Below are positions 52,118-61,093 of a DNA stretch of 64,000 nt, piece after piece. Source of the stretch: Photobacterium proteolyticum (lineage in GTDB: Bacteria; Pseudomonadota; Gammaproteobacteria; Enterobacterales; Vibrionaceae); NCBI RefSeq assembly GCF_001939735.1, contig NZ_MJIL01000084.1, positions 62,001 to 126,000 of the forward strand, given 5' to 3'. Numbering within the stretch: the stretch's first letter is position 1; each line of letters opens with the position of its first letter. The notes beneath the pieces were generated by a model that had not been told where the DNA came from, made no database searches, and saw only the letters and a program-made list of their open reading frames with translations. Made by a program: the position numbers and the translations under genes.

Positions 52118-53272
52118 ATGATGAACAAATTTACTTATCAAAACCCTACTCGTATTCATTTTGGTGAAGGCCAGATCGCTGCTATCACCAACGATATTCC
52201 GAAAGATAAGAAAGTTCTGGTTACCTATGGTGGTGGCTCAATCAAAAGCAACGGTGTCTACGCACAAGTAGAAGCGACACTGACAGATCACCAATGGGGA
52301 GAGTTCGCTGGTATCGAGCCAAACCCGCAATACGATACCCTGATGAAAGCCGTTGATATGATCAAAGCAGAAGGCTATGACTACCTGCTGGCCGTAGGCG
52401 GTGGTTCAGTTATCGACGGTACAAAATTTATTGCGGCTGCAGCTAGCTACGAAGGCGAAGATCCATGGAACATTCTGGCAGCCAATGAAGCGGTAAAAGC
52501 TGCCGTACCACTGGCCTGCGTGCTAACGCTACCGGCAACGGGCTCGGAAAACAACATGGGGGCTGTTGTCTCTCGCGGTAAAGACAAGTTGGCATTTATG
52601 TCTCCTCTTGTTCAACCTATCTTTGCTGTACTGGATCCGAAAACAACCCTGAGCCTGTCGCCTCGCCAGGTCGCAAATGGCGTTGTTGATGCTTTCGTCC
52701 ACGTTATGGAGCAATACCTGACCTTCCCTGCTAACGCCAAAGTGCAGGACCGTTTTGCCGAGGGTCTATTGCTTACCCTTATTGAAGAAGGCCCTAAAGC
52801 ACTGGCCACTCCAGATGATATGGATATACGTTCCAATGTTATGTGGTCGGCAACTCAGGCGCTTAACGGCCTGATCGGTGTCGGTGTACCTCAAGACTGG
52901 ACGACCCACATGATTGGACATGAGCTTACCGGCAACTACGGTATCGATCATGCGCGTACTCTGAGCATCGTTCTGCCTGCCGTCATGCAAGAGCGTCGTG
53001 CCGACAAAGAAGCCAAACTACTTCAGTACGGTGAACGTATCTTTGGTATTGCCGAAGGCACTGTTGATGAGCGTATTGATGCTGCCATTGCCCAAACTAT
53101 TGCTTTCTTCAAGCAGATGGAAGTACCAACACGTCTTGCAGATGTCGACCTTGATACCTCAGCGATTGACACACTCGTCGCCGGTCTTGAAAAACATGGT
53201 ATGAAGGCACTGGGCGAGCACGGAAACATTGCCATTGCTGACAGCCGAGCTATCTTAGAAGCTGCACTGTAA
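52118..53272 (+). CDS. yqhD: NADPH-dependent aldehyde reductase/alcohol dehydrogenase YqhD
   Basis: Iron/zinc-type alcohol dehydrogenase of 384 residues, reducing short-chain and lipid-derived aldehydes. NADPH-binding VTYGGGSIKSNGVY (about 35-48) and LAVGGGSVIDGTKFIAAAA are present. Metal ligands are D191 and H195 in GVVDAFVHVMEQY, H264 in WTTHMIGHEL, and H278 in YGIDHARTL. These align with the E. coli YqhD ligands at a constant offset of three. GGAGAACA precedes the ATG (M1 or M2). Control by the divergent AraC gene is likely. A terminator follows 29 bp after the stop. Confidence 0.95.
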   Translation: MMNKFTYQNPTRIHFGEGQIAAITNDIPKDKKVLVTYGGGSIKSNGVYAQVEATLTDHQWGEFAGIEPNPQYDTLMKAVDMIKAEGYDYLLAVGGGSVIDGTKFIAAAASYEGEDPWNILAANEAVKAAVPLACVLTLPATGSENNMGAVVSRGKDKLAFMSPLVQPIFAVLDPKTTLSLSPRQVANGVVDAFVHVMEQYLTFPANAKVQDRFAEGLLLTLIEEGPKALATPDDMDIRSNVMWSATQALNGLIGVGVPQDWTTHMIGHELTGNYGIDHARTLSIVLPAVMQERRADKEAKLLQYGERIFGIAEGTVDERIDAAIAQTIAFFKQMEVPTRLADVDLDTSAIDTLVAGLEKHGMKALGEHGNIAIADSRAILEAAL

Positions 53273-53301
53273 TCAGTAAGACATTAGCTACGAGTAACAG
53301 T

Positions 53302-53331
53302 AAGCCCATCACACTTTGTGGTGGGCTTCTT
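53302..53331 (+). terminator. Terminator of yqhD
   Basis: AAGCCCATCAC (53302-53312) pairs with GTGGTGGGCTT (about 53318-53328), 11 positions with one G-U pair, around a 5-base loop, followed by CTTTATT. Confidence 0.85.
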
Positions 53332-53475
53332 TATTGCCGACACTTGGTTTTTCATTGCCAGTGAATTGCATTGCCATTGCCGCACAGCGCTTATCCGCAA
53401 GATGTTTTCTCTTCGTTCTCGCCAACAACTGCTGGCTATTTTGACTAATAAGCCTGCGTATTTTCTGTTGTTCAG

Positions 53476-53598
53476 TCATAGCTTGATAACATGTTCACAG
53501 TTAGAGCACTTCCAGATGGACGCATAAACTAGCCTTTGCCACCAATTGCGGTGAACTCGAATCATTGCACCATTGCATTTTTCGCACATAACCAACAT
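53476..53598 (-). CDS. Small zinc-ribbon protein
   Basis: About 40 residues if started at ATG 53598: MLVMCEKCNGAMIRVHRNWW then a second half with KCSNCEHVIKL. Two CxxC pairs separated by about 25 residues suggest a zinc ribbon. The open frame continues to 53787, with other ATGs at 53655 and 53664, so the true start is uncertain. A GAGG lies just before the 53598 start. Similar short zinc-ribbon proteins occur in vibrios as far as I know. It lies alone between yqhD and the Lrp gene. Confidence 0.5.
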   Translation of the reverse strand: MLVMCEKCNGAMIRVHRNWWQRLVYASIWKCSNCEHVIKL

Positions 53599-53793
53599 TA
53601 ACCTCAATCGCAGCTTGTTTCTGCCATGCGTAGTAGCACGGCATTTACGGGCCATTATACGCATGCCGTACTGTAAATAAACACTGTTCGGCAAAAAAAT
53701 TTCATCTGTTTGATTTGTAGTAACATAAAACCGCAAAATCAAATAATAGCGAAGCTGTATGTGGGTCCATTGAGAGTGAGCAGGCACTTTCTG

Positions 53794-54246
53794 CTAGGTT
53801 ACCGGCAAAGGTGTTCCTTGTTTCACAGAGCGGATCGCAAGGTTGGTATTGATATCTTTAACCATATTGAGAGTCTGTAGTTTACGCATAAAGCCTTCAT
53901 AGTGCTGTAGATCTTTACTCACGACTTCTAGCAAATAGTCGTATTGCCCGGAAATCACATGACAGCTGATCACTTCATGCATGCACTCAACGGCATTTTC
54001 AAACTCATTGATAGCCTGATCACGATGGTTACTTAAGCTGACGTTGACAAAAAACGTCATCATCAGGCCTAGTTTTTGTCTGTTCAGCTTAACCTGATAG
54101 CCGTCAATCACCCCTTCTGATTCGAGCAGCTTGATTCGCCGGGCGCAGGGAGAAACAGACAACCCGACGGCATCTGCAATCTCAGCTGTCGTCTTACGTA
54201 CATCTCCCTGTAACTCAGCCAAAATCTGCTTATCTTTTCTATCCAT
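53794..54246 (-). CDS. Lrp/AsnC-family transcriptional regulator
   Basis: A 150-residue regulator: MDRKDKQILAELQGDVRKTT then AEIADAVGLSVSPCARRIKL is the winged helix-turn-helix of Lrp proteins. The C-terminal half is the RAM amino-acid-binding domain (VISCHVISGQYDYLLEVVSK). ATG 54246 follows GGAGGGAAATA; ATG 54261 would swallow that site. It is divergent from the EamA transporter, a common regulator-exporter pairing, so control of amino-acid export is the natural guess. Confidence 0.9.
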   Translation of the reverse strand: MDRKDKQILAELQGDVRKTTAEIADAVGLSVSPCARRIKLLESEGVIDGYQVKLNRQKLGLMMTFFVNVSLSNHRDQAINEFENAVECMHEVISCHVISGQYDYLLEVVSKDLQHYEGFMRKLQTLNMVKDINTNLAIRSVKQGTPLPVT

Positions 54247-54406
54247 TATTTCCCTCCTCACCAGAAATTAATAATAAGCACCAATATATAGATAATTATT
54301 AGAAATAATTATCAAATTCCCCACCAGAACACCACACATTTGCCAACATTAGCCACGAATAATTATTCATACTTCTATTTCCAGCCACTATATACGCGAA
54401 ATAAAT

Positions 54407-55342
54407 ATGGAATGTATAGCAAAGAAGGAAAAGCTGTTGGGCTTGCTGGCCATGGCAGCAACCTTGTTAATCTGGGCCAGCTTTTTTATCTCACTGAGGG
54501 CTTCAGGCCAATCCCCGCTGACTGTAGGTGATATAGCGCTTCTACGCTTTGTCCCAGCCGCTCTGGTATTCGGTATTTTAAGCCTGCCGAAAACAAAGCA
54601 AATCAAGGCCACTGCCAAGCGCTACCTTTTAGCTATCGCTATTGGTGCCGGATTGCCTTTCTTTCTATTGGCAGCCAACGGGCTACGCTTAGCACCTGTT
54701 GCCGATGGCGCTTCATTAATTCCGGGGATCCTGCCACTCTTCGTGTCTTCCATCGCGGCATATTGCTATCGTGAGAAAATATCCAATATCAGAAAGCTAG
54801 GTATTAGCTTGATATTTATCGGTATCGGCCTGTTTATCACTCACTCGTTATCAAGCGGTCAGCATCAAGTTCTGCAGGGGCACGGGTTACTGCTGACAGC
54901 CAGTTTCAGTTGGGCCTGGTATACCATTGGAATGAGGGTAAGTGGGCTGTCCCCCATTGCTGGTGGTGCCATACTGGCAATCTCGGCCTGTCTCTTGTTA
55001 CCTGTTTTGTATACGATGGGCTGGGTAGAATTTAATTTGATGTCGGCACCTACCAATGATGTCATCTTCCACTTATGTATACAGGGGATCGCCGCCGGGA
55101 TCATCGCAAACTTCAGCTATGGGTATGCCATTTCACGACTCGGCGCAGAAATGAGTGCGGCCCTGGGCTCGTTCACTCCTGTTATCGCGGCCTTGATGGC
55201 TGTTGTGATTTTTGATGAATCACTGACGCTTACAACAGCGACTGCCATGGGGTTGATTGTTATAGGGGCACTTTCGGCCAGCGAAATCATTAAGCTAAGG
55301 CCAACGATCATTCGCTCGCTTGCCAAGCCTACCAATCCATAG
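54407..55342 (+). CDS. EamA/DMT-family transporter
   Basis: Inner-membrane protein of 311 residues with ten predicted helices arranged as two EamA repeats. The first begins LLGLLAMAATLLIWASFFIS and carries LRFVPAALVFGILSL. The second starts around residue 155, and LGSFTPVIAALMAVVIFDES marks its end. Such DMT proteins export amino acids or metabolites. The Lrp gene lies divergent 160 bp away and probably controls it. A hairpin terminator follows before the convergent MipA gene. The substrate is unknown. Confidence 0.88.
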   Translation: MECIAKKEKLLGLLAMAATLLIWASFFISLRASGQSPLTVGDIALLRFVPAALVFGILSLPKTKQIKATAKRYLLAIAIGAGLPFFLLAANGLRLAPVADGASLIPGILPLFVSSIAAYCYREKISNIRKLGISLIFIGIGLFITHSLSSGQHQVLQGHGLLLTASFSWAWYTIGMRVSGLSPIAGGAILAISACLLLPVLYTMGWVEFNLMSAPTNDVIFHLCIQGIAAGIIANFSYGYAISRLGAEMSAALGSFTPVIAALMAVVIFDESLTLTTATAMGLIVIGALSASEIIKLRPTIIRSLAKPTNP

Positions 55343-55384
55343 ACGGGATTTAGTCTAAATGCAGAAATAGAGTGGCGGAGATAA

Positions 55385-55422
55385 AAGAGATCAGTAAGTC
55401 TTTACTCGCTTACTGACCTCTT
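55385..55422. terminator. Bidirectional terminator between EamA and MipA genes
   Basis: AAGAGATCAGTAAG (55385-55398) pairs with CTTACTGACCTCTT (55409-55422), 14 positions with one mismatch, around a 10-base loop. Confidence 0.65.
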
Positions 55423-55444
55423 AGCAGTTAACTAGTCGCTTAAC

Positions 55445-56242
55445 TTAAAATACATAAGAAATACCGACAGAACCCTGGCTGGTTACTGACGCCGCGATTA
55501 TCGGGCTTTTCTCAATATCACCTTCCAGGTTGGTGTATCGGACACTTGCGTTTAGCCTTAAGCTTTCTGTTACAAAGACATACCCGCTCAAACCCACGAA
55601 ATATTGACCATCCCAATCGGCTTCAAATGCATCCAGATCAGAGCGTAGCGACTCCTCATTTGAAACACCATATAAATGGTTGTTAATACGATCGCTATTG
55701 TACGCATAGCCGAGTTGTGGCGTGATACCAAAGCGGTTCATCCTGATAGGAAGCCTCCAGGAAGCTTCTGCGTATAAACCGTTGTGCTTGTTACCCAGAT
55801 CAGTACCGGCTCCGACTTCAAAAACACCAACCTGCGAGATCATCTGATAACTGACACCACCAAGCACCGATGCTTCACGCTCATCCAGTTTCTGAATTTG
55901 GGCATCATTTGAGTCTGATGGCTTCAGTGTTCTTGGATCATAGGCCAGCCGGAAGATCACATTTGTCGGAGTACCTATTGGATATAACCTGACACCAGCA
56001 GATAAACCACGAAAGAATACATGTTCACTTTCATAGCCGACGGCAGGTATTACAACAACATTGGCATCGGTATCCCGATAGACTTCAGGTGCATAAGAGG
56101 TTATCGCACCTAATGCTACCTGGCCTGCAGTGGCGGTACCTCCGAGTGCAATCAATACAATGCTAGTTGCTGCTTTCAATGCCCTTTTGAAGCTCCCCCA
56201 ACCAGCTATACCCCCTTTTGAGACTGTTGCCTTCCTTACCAT
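55445..56242 (-). CDS. MipA/OmpV-family outer-membrane protein
   Basis: A 265-residue outer-membrane barrel. A signal peptide (KRALKAATSIVLIALGGTAT, cleavage near AGQ) is followed by the family start GAITSYAPEVYRDTDANVVV then IPAVGYESEHVFFRGLSAGV. Alternating strands run to the terminal VTSQGSVGISYVF with C-terminal Phe. OmpV/MipA proteins are structural or scaffold barrels. The start at ATG 56242 (MVRKATV) follows AAGAAG; other in-frame ATGs occur up to 56371 and the exact start is not certain. It is convergent with the EamA gene. Confidence 0.87.
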   Translation of the reverse strand: MVRKATVSKGGIAGWGSFKRALKAATSIVLIALGGTATAGQVALGAITSYAPEVYRDTDANVVVIPAVGYESEHVFFRGLSAGVRLYPIGTPTNVIFRLAYDPRTLKPSDSNDAQIQKLDEREASVLGGVSYQMISQVGVFEVGAGTDLGNKHNGLYAEASWRLPIRMNRFGITPQLGYAYNSDRINNHLYGVSNEESLRSDLDAFEADWDGQYFVGLSGYVFVTESLRLNASVRYTNLEGDIEKSPIIAASVTSQGSVGISYVF

Positions 56243-56435
56243 TAACACTTCTTCTTTTATGTTCATTACAATTCTCATAACTTCTGCTTTTTCTACACAG
56301 CTACTTTCAATTAACCTGAATGTCGTACGGTATAAATCCAAAATAAAAGGCGAATAAATCGCCCTCTGCATAATGCCCGCACTATACCGTCATGATGCCT
56401 GTAAATCTACAAGTTCCTTATATCAATGCGACATA

Positions 56436-57443
56436 CTACTTCAGCAAGCGAACCAACAATGTTCCCGGCTCACGCATAGGGTCCTGATTGACACTGAGCA
56501 CATACCCGCTTGATGGGGCTTCATAACGCTTAAGCTCATCACCAAAACTATCATATTGAATCGCCACCAGCTGTCCGGCTTCAACACGAGAACCAATTTC
56601 CACCTGAGGCAATGCAAAGCCTCCGACTTCTGAACGTACAGTGATCACTTTCTTGCCCTCATAATGTTCCTGAGTGGCAGGCTTCGGCTCACCGTCAATA
56701 ACACCTTCGGCTTTTAGAATGTTCAATACTCCCTGCAAGGAGCGCTCGATCATATCAGGTTGCAGCACCTTACCGGCACCTACCTCAACGGTAATCGACG
56801 GAACACCACTCCGGTTCCAGACCGTCTCAAGTACACCTTCATCACCGGGATCATCAAAAATGCAATCCGGATTCATCAGGCGCGCCATTTTTACGGTTTG
56901 GGGAATACGATAATCAGCAAAAACATAAAGCGGATACTCCGCACCTCGGGTTTGGGTATGTAAGTCGATCGCAAAATCAGCATTATGGCCCAGCAAATTC
57001 TGCCAAATCGCAGCGATATAGCGCTGGGCAGCATCGCCATCCGGGTTGCCCGGAAAAATACGGTTGATATTCGTCGGTGAGGCATCGGGGTCAGACGGGA
57101 TAAAGTCACGGCTGTGCATGAGCATCCCTGATACATTCACTATCGGCACAACGGTTACTGTCCCTTTAATAGGCTGCGCCTGCAATTGCTGGATGATCTT
57201 CTGCGCCGTGATTACGCCATTTAGTTCATCACCGTGGACACCGGCAGTGATCATGACTTTTGGTCCATCGACCTCTTTTTCCCCGCGAAATACGATCACC
57301 GGTAAATGCCAACTTTGACCGATACCGTTATTTTGCGGCCGAAACCAAAAACTGTGGATCCCTTCGGGCAATTCTTCTGCCTGCAGGTGTTCTATCACCT
57401 GCCGGCCTTGCAACACATCTTGCGTGTATACCGTTTTACTCAC
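56436..57443 (-). CDS. Succinylglutamate desuccinylase/aspartoacylase-family zinc hydrolase
   Basis: A 335-residue M14-like metallohydrolase. Zinc ligands are H70 and E73 in MITAGVHGDELNGVITA, and H162 in AIDLHTQTRG. NINRIFPGNPDGD (about 125-137) is the substrate-binding motif, and SITVEVGAGKVLQ gives the catalytic Glu. The C-terminal 60 residues form a beta-barrel tail typical of this group. It removes an acyl or amino-acid group from an unknown substrate; AstE itself is excluded because no ast genes are adjacent. Cytoplasmic. Confidence 0.87.
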   Translation of the reverse strand: MSKTVYTQDVLQGRQVIEHLQAEELPEGIHSFWFRPQNNGIGQSWHLPVIVFRGEKEVDGPKVMITAGVHGDELNGVITAQKIIQQLQAQPIKGTVTVVPIVNVSGMLMHSRDFIPSDPDASPTNINRIFPGNPDGDAAQRYIAAIWQNLLGHNADFAIDLHTQTRGAEYPLYVFADYRIPQTVKMARLMNPDCIFDDPGDEGVLETVWNRSGVPSITVEVGAGKVLQPDMIERSLQGVLNILKAEGVIDGEPKPATQEHYEGKKVITVRSEVGGFALPQVEIGSRVEAGQLVAIQYDSFGDELKRYEAPSSGYVLSVNQDPMREPGTLLVRLLK

Positions 57444-57668
57444 TTTACATCCCCTACCCTAGCTCTTCTGACATGACTTGGTTTCATCTCTTCACTGTAA
57501 GCAACATACCATTCAAAATAAAGCAAAGCTTCGCTAACAGACGCTGCAACTAAGTTATCTATCGGTAATAAGCGAACAAGTAAGCTCACTGTCATCTATT
57601 TATGTCGAGTTGATCACATAAATTGATTATTATGTGCGTTCTAAAATTTATGACTGTGGATACACACT

Positions 57669-58478
57669 ATGTACAAACTGGTTGCACTCGATATGGATGG
57701 CACCCTGCTTAACTCGCAGAAAGAGATTTCTGTACGCACCAAGCAAGCAATTAAAGACGCTAGAGAGCAAGGCGTTCATGTCGTATTAGCTTCTGGCCGA
57801 CCACTTGAGGGAATGGCGGACTACCTTGCACAGCTAGGCATGACCAGCAATGACGACTATGTACTTAGCTATAATGCGTCGCTGGTACAGCGCGTTGAAA
57901 GCAAAGAGATTATCAGAAAGCAAATCATGAAAGGCAGCGATGCCAAGAACATTGCCAGCCTTGGCCACGATCTGGGAGTGTTCGTCCATGCGTTTTCACC
58001 GTCTCGCGGCCTGATCACACCTCAAAACAACACCTACACTCAGCATGAATCGACGATCAACGGCGTTGAAGTCACCGAGATTGATTTTGCCGAGCTCGAC
58101 AACGATGAAGAAATCATCAAGGTGATGATGGTCGCCGATCCTGACGTTCTGTCATCAGCGATTGCCCAGCTACCTGAGTCACTATACGAGCAGTACACGA
58201 TTGTGCAAAGTGCACCATTCTTCCTTGAGCTGCTAAACCCTAAAAGCAACAAAGGCGCTGGTGTTGCCATGCTGGCTGAGCACCTTGGGATTGATGCAAG
58301 TGAAGTGATCTGTATGGGTGATGCCGGTAACGACCATCACATGATCAAATATGCCGGACTTGGTGTGGCTATGGGTAACGCTACTGAAGATACCAAAGCC
58401 TTAGCGAACCATATCACAAACAGCAATGATGATGATGGTGTTGCCCTGGTGATTGAAGAGTTTATTCTTAAGAAATAA
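57669..58478 (+). CDS. Cof-type HAD phosphatase, YidA-like
   Basis: Haloacid-dehalogenase phosphatase of 269 residues. Motif I has the nucleophile D8 and D10 in LVALDMDGTLLNSQ, motif II is the ASGR region VVLASGRPLEG, and motif III/IV is NKGAGVAMLAEHLGIDASEV then CMGDAGNDHHMIKYAGLGVA. The C2-type cap lies in between (about 85-190). YidA-type enzymes hydrolyse sugar phosphates in the cytoplasm. A perfect terminator follows. Exact substrate is not determined by sequence. Confidence 0.93.
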   Translation: MYKLVALDMDGTLLNSQKEISVRTKQAIKDAREQGVHVVLASGRPLEGMADYLAQLGMTSNDDYVLSYNASLVQRVESKEIIRKQIMKGSDAKNIASLGHDLGVFVHAFSPSRGLITPQNNTYTQHESTINGVEVTEIDFAELDNDEEIIKVMMVADPDVLSSAIAQLPESLYEQYTIVQSAPFFLELLNPKSNKGAGVAMLAEHLGIDASEVICMGDAGNDHHMIKYAGLGVAMGNATEDTKALANHITNSNDDDGVALVIEEFILKK

Positions 58479-58489
58479 CTGAATAGTAA

Positions 58490-58517
58490 AAAGCAGGCTG
58501 TAAACACAGCCTGCTTT
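58490..58517. terminator. Terminator after the HAD phosphatase gene
   Basis: AAAGCAGGCTGT pairs perfectly with ACAGCCTGCTTT over 12 bp around AAAC. It can also serve the convergent inhibitor genes. Confidence 0.85.
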
Positions 58518-58542
58518 GTCGCTAACCAATGCTTATGATGGC

Positions 58543-58863
58543 TTAAGCAACTTCGATTGTGACTTCTACCGTTTCTACCGCTTCGCTACTGCCCGGTGGG
58601 CAATGTACAAAACACACTCTTCCCGTCCCCTGACGGATAGCTTCAAACTGATAAATGTTCTTAACCGGACTACCAAGTAAACCAATGTTGGTTTCAAGAT
58701 TTACAATTTGGGTGAGTTTATAAGTCCCCGAATTATCCGGAATCACAGACCAGGTATACCCAGTCGAAACATTCGTATCAACAATGAAGTTAGCAAGTTG
58801 ATGCAACGCAACTTTGTTTATTGCACCTGGAACCGGCAAAATTTCCTGTTTTTCCATAGTCAT
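58543..58863 (-). CDS. Chagasin-like (I42) cysteine-protease inhibitor
   Basis: A 106-residue protein with the chagasin plan of three inhibitory loops: NVSTGYTW (31-38) for the NPTTGY loop, GSPVKN (64-69) where GxGG is usual, and VHCPPGS (86-92) where RPW lies. The central strands YQFEAIRQGTGRVCFVHC fit the immunoglobulin-like fold. Loops 2 and 3 differ from the classical motifs, so inhibitory power is uncertain. No signal peptide is visible. It follows a stefin-like gene in the same direction after 70 bp, and GAGGAG precedes the ATG. The two are probably co-transcribed. Confidence 0.72.
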   Translation of the reverse strand: MTMEKQEILPVPGAINKVALHQLANFIVDTNVSTGYTWSVIPDNSGTYKLTQIVNLETNIGLLGSPVKNIYQFEAIRQGTGRVCFVHCPPGSSEAVETVEVTIEVA

Positions 58864-58933
58864 AACTTGTCACTCCTCATTCCATTGAGCCCAAAATGTA
58901 GCCGTCTAATCAATAGTATCCAGGTTGTGGACA

Positions 58934-59233
58934 TTAAGGTGCAACACGCTCAATTTCAGTAATGGAATAATGGACTTTTCCTTCCCGGTCTGGCAGTGAT
59001 ACAAAAATATGTACTTTAGCCATGTAGGCTTCGGCATCAGGATAAACAGGCTGCGCACGGCAGAAGTAAACATAATTTGTACCTGCGACAACTTGTTGCT
59101 GACCGGCAAGCGGTGTGTAGTCAACGCCCACAATAGAGTGCATGACTTCAAAAGCCGCGACCATTTGTAAGGGAAACTCTTCAGGTAGAAGAAGTGAGCC
59201 GTAAGCGCCAACGATACTGACATTGTTTGACAT
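58934..59233 (-). CDS. Stefin/cystatin-like (I25) cysteine-protease inhibitor
   Basis: A 99-residue protein starting MSNNVSIVGAYGSLLLPEEF. The QxVxG wedge of cystatins is present as QVVAG at 47-51 in PLAGQQQVVAGTNYVYFCRA, and an N-terminal Gly (G9 or G12) matches the trunk Gly. No disulfides or signal peptide are seen, as in stefins. ATG 59233 follows AGGAGACATATT; the open frame to 59302 is an artefact of upstream DNA. Upstream of and co-directional with the chagasin-like gene. The fold call is by motif; a phylogenetic test is not possible here. Confidence 0.75.
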   Translation of the reverse strand: MSNNVSIVGAYGSLLLPEEFPLQMVAAFEVMHSIVGVDYTPLAGQQQVVAGTNYVYFCRAQPVYPDAEAYMAKVHIFVSLPDREGKVHYSITEIERVAP

Positions 59234-59486
59234 AATATGTCTCCTGATTGATGGTGTTATTATTGGACTGATTAATTCAGGAGAGATGTTATAGCCATTC
59301 AAGAAAGATAACGATTACACTTTATTACACGAACTATAGGAATTTGATTACTAAAGCTTTCTTCATGGGTTATTCTCTATTACGGGTTGATATTAGCCAC
59401 AGGACGTACCATACAAAATACCCTCAACGAGACATACAATTGCAACAATGAGATAGTTATATTTAGCGCATTATCACTGCCAACAA

Positions 59487-59513
59487 AAAAGCCGATCTTA
59501 TTGATCGGCTTTT
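59487..59513. terminator. Bidirectional terminator
   Basis: AAAAGCCGATC (59487-59497) pairs with GATCGGCTTTT (59503-59513) around TTATT. It lies between the small gene at 59590 and the stefin-like gene, both leftward, so it ends the small gene's transcript. Confidence 0.85.
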
Positions 59514-59589
59514 CTTCAGTTATTCAGCGGTTCAATTGTCGTTTGTCACCGGGTTGAGCGCCCTCTGTTAGCGACAACAGACAGCTTGA

Positions 59590-59781
59590 TCACAGCAGTC
59601 CCTCAACGCGAGCCTGGTGCAAAACAATGGGATCCACAGCGGCATAAGCCGCATCCCATAGTGCACCAATATACATTCGTTCTTTACCTTTTGCCGCGCG
59701 TTCCAACTGGTCAAGCTTTCGTAGCTCATCCAATGTTAGCGGCTGCTTAAACAGTGCCTTAGCCCTCTCTAGTTTTTCCAT
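59590..59781 (-). CDS. Small hypothetical protein, 63 residues
   Basis: Starts MEKLERAKALFKQPLTLDEL and is helical and charged, with no Cys or membrane helix. A ribosome-binding site (GAGGATAGG) precedes ATG 59781, and a strong terminator follows. This makes a real gene likely though I know no family. LTLDELRKLDQLERAAKGKE looks like an amphipathic helix, perhaps DNA-binding or a regulator, but that is conjecture. Confidence 0.6.
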   Translation of the reverse strand: MEKLERAKALFKQPLTLDELRKLDQLERAAKGKERMYIGALWDAAYAAVDPIVLHQARVEGLL

Positions 59782-60083
59782 GTGCCTATCCTCGCAATAT
59801 CAAATTGAGAAGCTAACTAGACTTAATAAGCTAGCTGGCCAGTTTGATATCACGATGGCGTCATCCGTTCAGATCCCATCGCCTCAGTTCGCAATTCCAT
59901 TATAAATGTAAGTGTATTTTGATGTGTGATAGATAGCGTGACTCAAGCCTCAATAGCTGAAATATTATTCACGGATTTGTCTGTAAGGTATGAGGAAGAT
60001 AAAAGGAAAGCATCGCATTATCGTTCAATAATATTCAGCCTCCAACTTTACTGGAGGCCTTCTCGTTATCTTATATGGCATCT
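59782..60083. other. Intergenic region, about 300 bp
   Basis: Holds GCCTCCA/TGGAGGC (60038-60058) as an inverted repeat near the end of the GFA gene, a possible weak terminator for it. A 68-codon plus-strand frame at 59926 has no ribosome-binding site and overlaps the GFA gene, so I do not call it. Confidence 0.45.
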
Positions 60084-60494
60084 CTACATTTCAGGCATCA
60101 TCTCAAATTTCGGTAATGCCGGGTCCATATGATCCCAGGACGCCCCGCGGCTGGAATACACAACCATTTCAGGTTTGAATAACTCCAAATTGTGCAAACT
60201 CCCCACCCGAATAAACTCAAACTGTGGCATACCACTATTCTCAGCGTAAATGTGACAACCACAACTAGGACAAAATCCCCTTCTCACCACATTACCGCTT
60301 TCAGCTGTCTTCTCATGAAAACTCAACTGCCCCTTGATCTTTAAACTCCCTTTAGGAACAGCGATATTTGAAATATGGCCTGCCCCGCTTATTTTCTGAC
60401 AATCCGTACATTGACAGTGCCCCGCCATAACTGCGTGTTCGGTACATTCATAGGATATTGAACCGCATAAACACTCGCCTGTTAGCCTTTCCAT
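60084..60494 (-). CDS. GFA-family (glutathione-dependent formaldehyde-activating) protein
   Basis: A 136-residue zinc protein of the GFA/CENP-V fold. Conserved cysteines: C8 and C10 (ECLCGS), C27, C29 and C32 (GHCQCTDCQK), C75 and C78 (RRGFCPSCGCHIY). The layout is classic. Members bind zinc, and only some react with formaldehyde adducts. AGGAGGCGACTC precedes the ATG. It is divergent from a HxlR regulator at 60604, which may control it. Confidence 0.92.
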   Translation of the reverse strand: MERLTGECLCGSISYECTEHAVMAGHCQCTDCQKISGAGHISNIAVPKGSLKIKGQLSFHEKTAESGNVVRRGFCPSCGCHIYAENSGMPQFEFIRVGSLHNLELFKPEMVVYSSRGASWDHMDPALPKFEMMPEM

Positions 60495-60603
60495 GAGTCG
60501 CCTCCTAATCGTTTACATAGTTGAAATTAAAGATAGTAATGTAACTTCAAAAACGCAAGTAACTATACTAAAATTCAGAAGAGTTGCTTTAGTGGAGTAC
60601 TCA

Positions 60604-60963
60604 ATGGATAACAAACCTTCGTTTAAACGCTCTGGCTGCCCAATCGTGAATAGCCTAGATATATTTGGAGATAAATGGACACTTGTTGTATTGAGAGATC
60701 TTCATTGTGGTAAGAAAACCTATAGTGATTTAGTCAGCTCACCAGAGAAGATCCCAACTAATAGACTGGCTGAAAGACTAAAACGGCTTGAAGCTGAAGG
60801 CATTATTTCAAAAGTTGCCTATCAACATCGCCCCAAAAGATATGAGTACCTATTAACGCAAAAAGGGAAAGATCTCTTACCTATTCTTCAAGAGCTAGCA
60901 AGGTGGGGTAACAAATATGTTGAAGGTTCTTGGATACCACCGGAGTGGTTTATGAAAGTCTAG
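60604..60963 (+). CDS. HxlR-family transcriptional regulator
   Basis: A 119-residue winged helix regulator: FKRSGCPIVNSLDIFGDKWT with C12 at the conserved redox or aldehyde-sensing site, then VVLRDLHCGKKTYSDLVSSP and RLAERLKRLEAEGIISKVAY for the recognition and wing parts. ATG 60604 (MDNKPSF) follows GTGGAG. HxlR proteins with this Cys often sense formaldehyde or electrophiles, and the divergent GFA gene fits that reading. The frame opens further upstream but that part lacks family similarity. Confidence 0.9.
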   Translation: MDNKPSFKRSGCPIVNSLDIFGDKWTLVVLRDLHCGKKTYSDLVSSPEKIPTNRLAERLKRLEAEGIISKVAYQHRPKRYEYLLTQKGKDLLPILQELARWGNKYVEGSWIPPEWFMKV

Positions 60964-61093
60964 ATATATGCTTTTAAGCTAATTAGGTAGAATCTCAAAG
61001 TCATAACGGACCCAAAGACAGATTGCATGTAAGGTAAAGGTTGCAGGCAGCGCATCACCACTGTTTTTTCTTAGACAAACCCGCCTGCAACCT

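Noticed and set aside
59926..60132. 68-codon plus-strand frame
   Set aside because: It overlaps the GFA gene and has no start signal.
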